Shown here: positions 61,151 through 64,000 of the stretch, piece after piece
Numbering within the stretch: the stretch's first letter is position 1
How the letters are laid out: each line of letters starts with the position of its first letter
Assembly (NCBI GenBank): GCA_002110485.1
Contig: MOWL01000003.1
Location: forward strand, 434,001-498,000
Reading direction: 5' to 3'
DNA length: 64,000 nucleotides
From: Emergomyces orientalis
Lineage: Eukaryota; Ascomycota; Eurotiomycetes; Onygenales; Ajellomycetaceae
Position numbers and translations under genes: made by a program
The notes under the pieces: model-generated
The model's input: only the letters and a program-made list of their open reading frames with translations
Databases searched by the model: none
Told to the model about the DNA's origin: nothing

Positions 61151-64000
61151 TGCTTCGAGCCTCCGCTAAGGTCGTGGGACGGTCCGTAAGGGTACTAAGC
61201 ACGGGCTCATCACCATTATCATTAGCATGCTCGTCAGACTCATTAAGGAGATCAACATCACTGTTTATAAGATAGGTAGGCTCAATGGCCTCCTCCAGAT
61301 CCCCATTGACAAGCATCTTCATGATGTGCGGCCGCTCCCTTGCCAGGCGCCGCAGGAGACAGTGCTGCCATCCATCCGCAGGATTCAAAACATCGAGCTC
61401 ATCCGGTATGTTATTTGGCTCATGAGGAGCCGGAAGAGCGGCATTAATGAATGACACGTCCTCCACGAGAGCTTCATCAAAAACCACATCTCGTGCTATC
61501 TCCAACCTGCGTGCATCAGGGTCCCATATGCGAACTTGATGAAGGCCCTGATAACCCACAAAGATCCATTCTTTCCCATCCGTTCTATCCGCAAGCTTAT
61601 TAGTAACTCGCAGATCCTTCTTGTAGACCTTGCAGCCCCATCTATGCAGCCAATTCGCCGTGGGCTGCACCCCCATCCATGCTTCAAAGGGGGTCAGCGG
61701 AGACCCCTCCTTGCACCCGTAAAGCTTCGTAGAGGTGGGAGACATATTGATCAACATAACGGCAGCCTGCATGGCCTCACCCCATAGGTCCCTAGGCTGC
61801 CCGCTATCGAATAGCAAGCTCCTAGTTCTTTCGATTATTATGCGGTTCGCACGTTCCGCTGGACCATTTGATTGTGGGGTATATGGCGTAGTCGTCTCAT
61901 AGGCAATGCCTCGCTGTTTACAAAAAGCTTTTAATTCATCGCTCTTGAATTCTCCACCACCATCCCAGTGCAAGGAGCCCACGCATCGCTGCGCAGTGGT
62001 CTCAATCATTGTTATAAAATCCCGTAGTTTCGCGGTTGCTTCACCCTTGGTGGCCATTAAAATGGCCCACCGATATCTCGTGGCATCGTCCGTAATACTC
62101 ATCCAATAATCAGCCCCCCCATACGTGGGAACGCCATCCTCATTGAATAAGGTACGCCCACCGCCCGCAAGATCAATAAATAATCGTGCAGCAGGCTTCA
62201 CTTTTCTAATCATGGGCTCAAAAGCAGGACGAGCCATCTTAGCCTGCACGCAGGTTTTACAAAAAGGCAGAGCCTTGGAGCCTTTAATCCTCATCCCCAT
62301 GCGCGGATCCGCGGCCATCTTCGCTATATCCATGTGGTTAAGATGACCCAGCTTCAAATGCCATTGCAGCATCGTGAGCTCTACTGGTTTTATATTCATT
62401 GATGGCAGAGCCAATAGCGAGTCATCCACAGCATTTACGGGCCGAAAATCACCATTAGGCATGGCGAATTGAATCAAATCTCGGATTTGCGGAGGCTTTT
62501 CAATGACATAGATATCTTTCTCATTCAAAACAGCAGTGAAGCTGACCATTCGATCGGGAGAGGTCATAATAATCGAGTGAGCTTCTCCATATGTCAATTG
62601 CTTGAACGTATAGCCCTTGCGGACTAATTTGCCAAAGCTCACGATATTTGCTTCTAATTCGGGGGCAAATCGCACACCTTCCAGGCACACATCCGCCCCA
62701 TCAACCGCCAGTTCAACCGTACCAACGGCCGCAGCTGGAACAATGGTCCCATCCGCCATTTTCAATTTAACATTGGAGCTCATTGAATGGCATTTAACAA
62801 GCTCCTTGCGTGGTGTTGCGTGAGCGCCAGACCCCGAGTCCAGAACCCACTCATCCGCAATATCATCATCACGGACGATTTCACGAGCATGGAACACCTT
62901 CTCAACCGTACTGTGTACAGGAGCAGAGCCGTCATCGGGGCTCTTGGAAGAATCCTCATTATTGGCCTTCTTCTTATCCTTCTTGGTGCCACCACGCTTT
63001 TTTCCATTAGAATAACCTGACGGACGCTTCTCTGGGTGCTTTTTCCAACAGCTCTCCTCATTATGGCCCACAATCCCGCAATGTGAGCATTTTGGCCTGC
63101 CTGATGCAGATGGAGCAGGGCTCTCACCCGCATCATCCATACTGCTCGCATTATTTACGGGCGCCTTTGTGTTCTTTGAAGAAGAGGAACTGCCGCCAGA
63201 GGGCAATCGAAGCAGAATATCACGGCATAGACCCACAAAATCATCCTCCAGGAGAGTATCTTCACCACTCTTTTCAATATCATCCATCCTATTTCGTATG
63301 AGATTGGCCCATCTACTGTGAATCCCCGCAAGCAATCGATCAAAGAAGACGGAATCCGGCATATAAAAATCTAATCGCTTATATTCAGTTCGTACGGCTA
63401 AGAGACGCTCAATAAACGCACGATCCGACCCGCAAGACTCAGCCGTCATACCCAGGAACTCATTGAAAAGACGAAACCGGCGAACTACGCGGCGTTCAGC
63501 GAAGTTCTCCTCTACTATGGACCACAGCATATAGGCAGACAATTGATTCTCCTTCGGTATAGTAAAATGAGTTCTAGCCTGTGCGGAAATCGCTGACCAC
63601 ATATAATTACGCAGCCAGCTATTCCGCTCCCTCCAGAGCTTCGCAACGTCCTCACTGACCCCCTCAGGCGGGGCCAGCTCCTTATTTAACAAAATATCAT
63701 CTGTTTCTGAATCCTTCGCCGCGAGAAGAACCTCATCCCTCCACATGGGATAGTTCATGGAGCCCAGCAGCAGAACTGGCTTTTCAAGAAGCTTAACTGT
63801 AAGTCGAAACTCCTTAATGGCCTTCAAATAAGCCGTCATATTGGCGCCTGCGAGCTCCCCCGCACCAGCACCAGCCTTAATCCGCGCTGTTTCATTCTCC
63901 AACCTCGCAATCTCCAACCTCGCCCGGGTCTCAGCGCTCAAGGAGTCATCATGCTCAACCTGAGCCTCCTGGGTGGGTTCATCGCGATCTGAGCCCGTAT
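61098..64000 (-). CDS. Copia gag-protease-integrase, partial
   Basis: Open from the right edge (no stop back to base 64000, so the true start is outside) to a stop at 61098. The gag part resembles UBN2-type capsid (LLGSMNYPMWRDEVLLAA). A perfect C-x2-C-x4-H-x4-C knuckle (CSHCGIVGHNEESC) lies near 63089-63048. The protease active site is WVLDSGSGAHAT near 62850. The integrase zinc domain has WHLKLGH and FCKTCVQAKMAR; the catalytic core has LFIDLAGG, HWDGGGEFKS and NGPAERANR, so the D-D-E triad is kept. A C-terminal HRWGCKVYKKD block follows. The last codons before 61098 are out of frame with the reverse transcriptase, so this ends in a nonsense tail. It probably once formed one polyprotein with the next feature. 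Confidence 0.88.
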   Translation of the reverse strand, partial: TGSDRDEPTQEAQVEHDDSLSAETRARLEIARLENETARIKAGAGAGELAGANMTAYLKAIKEFRLTVKLLEKPVLLLGSMNYPMWRDEVLLAAKDSETDDILLNKELAPPEGVSEDVAKLWRERNSWLRNYMWSAISAQARTHFTIPKENQLSAYMLWSIVEENFAERRVVRRFRLFNEFLGMTAESCGSDRAFIERLLAVRTEYKRLDFYMPDSVFFDRLLAGIHSRWANLIRNRMDDIEKSGEDTLLEDDFVGLCRDILLRLPSGGSSSSSKNTKAPVNNASSMDDAGESPAPSASGRPKCSHCGIVGHNEESCWKKHPEKRPSGYSNGKKRGGTKKDKKKANNEDSSKSPDDGSAPVHSTVEKVFHAREIVRDDDIADEWVLDSGSGAHATPRKELVKCHSMSSNVKLKMADGTIVPAAAVGTVELAVDGADVCLEGVRFAPELEANIVSFGKLVRKGYTFKQLTYGEAHSIIMTSPDRMVSFTAVLNEKDIYVIEKPPQIRDLIQFAMPNGDFRPVNAVDDSLLALPSMNIKPVELTMLQWHLKLGHLNHMDIAKMAADPRMGMRIKGSKALPFCKTCVQAKMARPAFEPMIRKVKPAARLFIDLAGGGRTLFNEDGVPTYGGADYWMSITDDATRYRWAILMATKGEATAKLRDFITMIETTAQRCVGSLHWDGGGEFKSDELKAFCKQRGIAYETTTPYTPQSNGPAERANRIIIERTRSLLFDSGQPRDLWGEAMQAAVMLINMSPTSTKLYGCKEGSPLTPFEAWMGVQPTANWLHRWGCKVYKKDLRVTNKLADRTDGKEWIFVGYQGLHQVRIWDPDARRLEIARDVVFDEALVEDVSFINAALPAPHEPNNIPDELDVLNPADGWQHCLLRRLARERPHIMKMLVNGDLEEAIEPTYLINSDVDLLNESDEHANDNGDEPVLSTLTDRPTTLAEARSNEEGGRYVQSKENICYY

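Larger units (their letters stand above)
59344..64000 (-). mobile_element. Ty1/Copia LTR retrotransposon, 5' end off window
   Basis: At least 4.66 kb of a Copia element in the minus orientation. Order from the right edge: gag with one CCHC knuckle, protease, integrase, reverse transcriptase, RNase H, polypurine tract, LTR. Integrase before reverse transcriptase defines Copia. CpG is frequent, unlike in the LINE at 30.6-35.7 kb, and apart from one frame break the coding region is open, so the insertion looks recent. The 5' LTR and primer-binding site lie beyond base 64000. Confidence 0.9.

Noticed and set aside
1..64000. CRISPR array, bacterial operon, riboswitch or rRNA
   Set aside because: No direct-repeat array, no Shine-Dalgarno-organised operons and no rRNA-like block; the window is spliced eukaryotic DNA.

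Overview
The window is nuclear DNA of a filamentous ascomycete. Genes carry short introns (about 60-140 bases, with GTANGT donors and CTAAC-type branch points), and protein choices such as a DUS3 with two CCCH fingers, SFP1, MDM12 and a KIN4-type kinase are typical of Eurotiomycetes. The long spacers, the decayed F-box gene and the CpG-stripped LINE fit Onygenales (perhaps Ajellomycetaceae). That placement is inference from protein resemblance, not a search.

Layout. 1-19.1 kb is a housekeeping block: the 3' part of CDC20 (+), the TFIIA large subunit (+), SFP1 (-), DUS3 (+), a BAP31/Yet3 ER protein (+) and MDM12 (-). 19.1-30.2 kb is gene-poor; I support only two small genes there, a cysteine-rich 72-residue protein (-) and a 78-residue protein ending in FLRLGV (+). 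About 30.6-35.74 kb is a full-length but dead Tad1-like LINE, nearly free of CpG except at its 5' end. 37.2-41.0 kb is a KIN4-like kinase (-). 41.0-45.5 kb is its long low-complexity upstream region. 45.5-47.3 kb is a decayed F-box family gene (+). 48.6-54.7 kb is a 7-exon gene (-) for a 1869-residue protein joining a nucleotidyltransferase-like domain to ankyrin repeats. 56.35-58.0 kb is a spartin/senescence-domain protein (-). 59.3 kb to the right edge is a Ty1/Copia retrotransposon (-), near-intact except for one frame break, with a probable 180-bp LTR at its 3' end and its 5' end outside the window.

The genes do not form one pathway. CDC20, KIN4 and SFP1 bear on cell-cycle progression, spindle position and growth; BAP31 and MDM12 are neighbours that both act at the ER. 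The least described gene is the nucleotidyltransferase-ankyrin fusion. The two retroelements show opposite states: the LINE looks inactivated by CpG deamination, the Copia element looks recent. Exon boundaries were set by hand from splice signals and reading-phase agreement; no search or RNA evidence was available.
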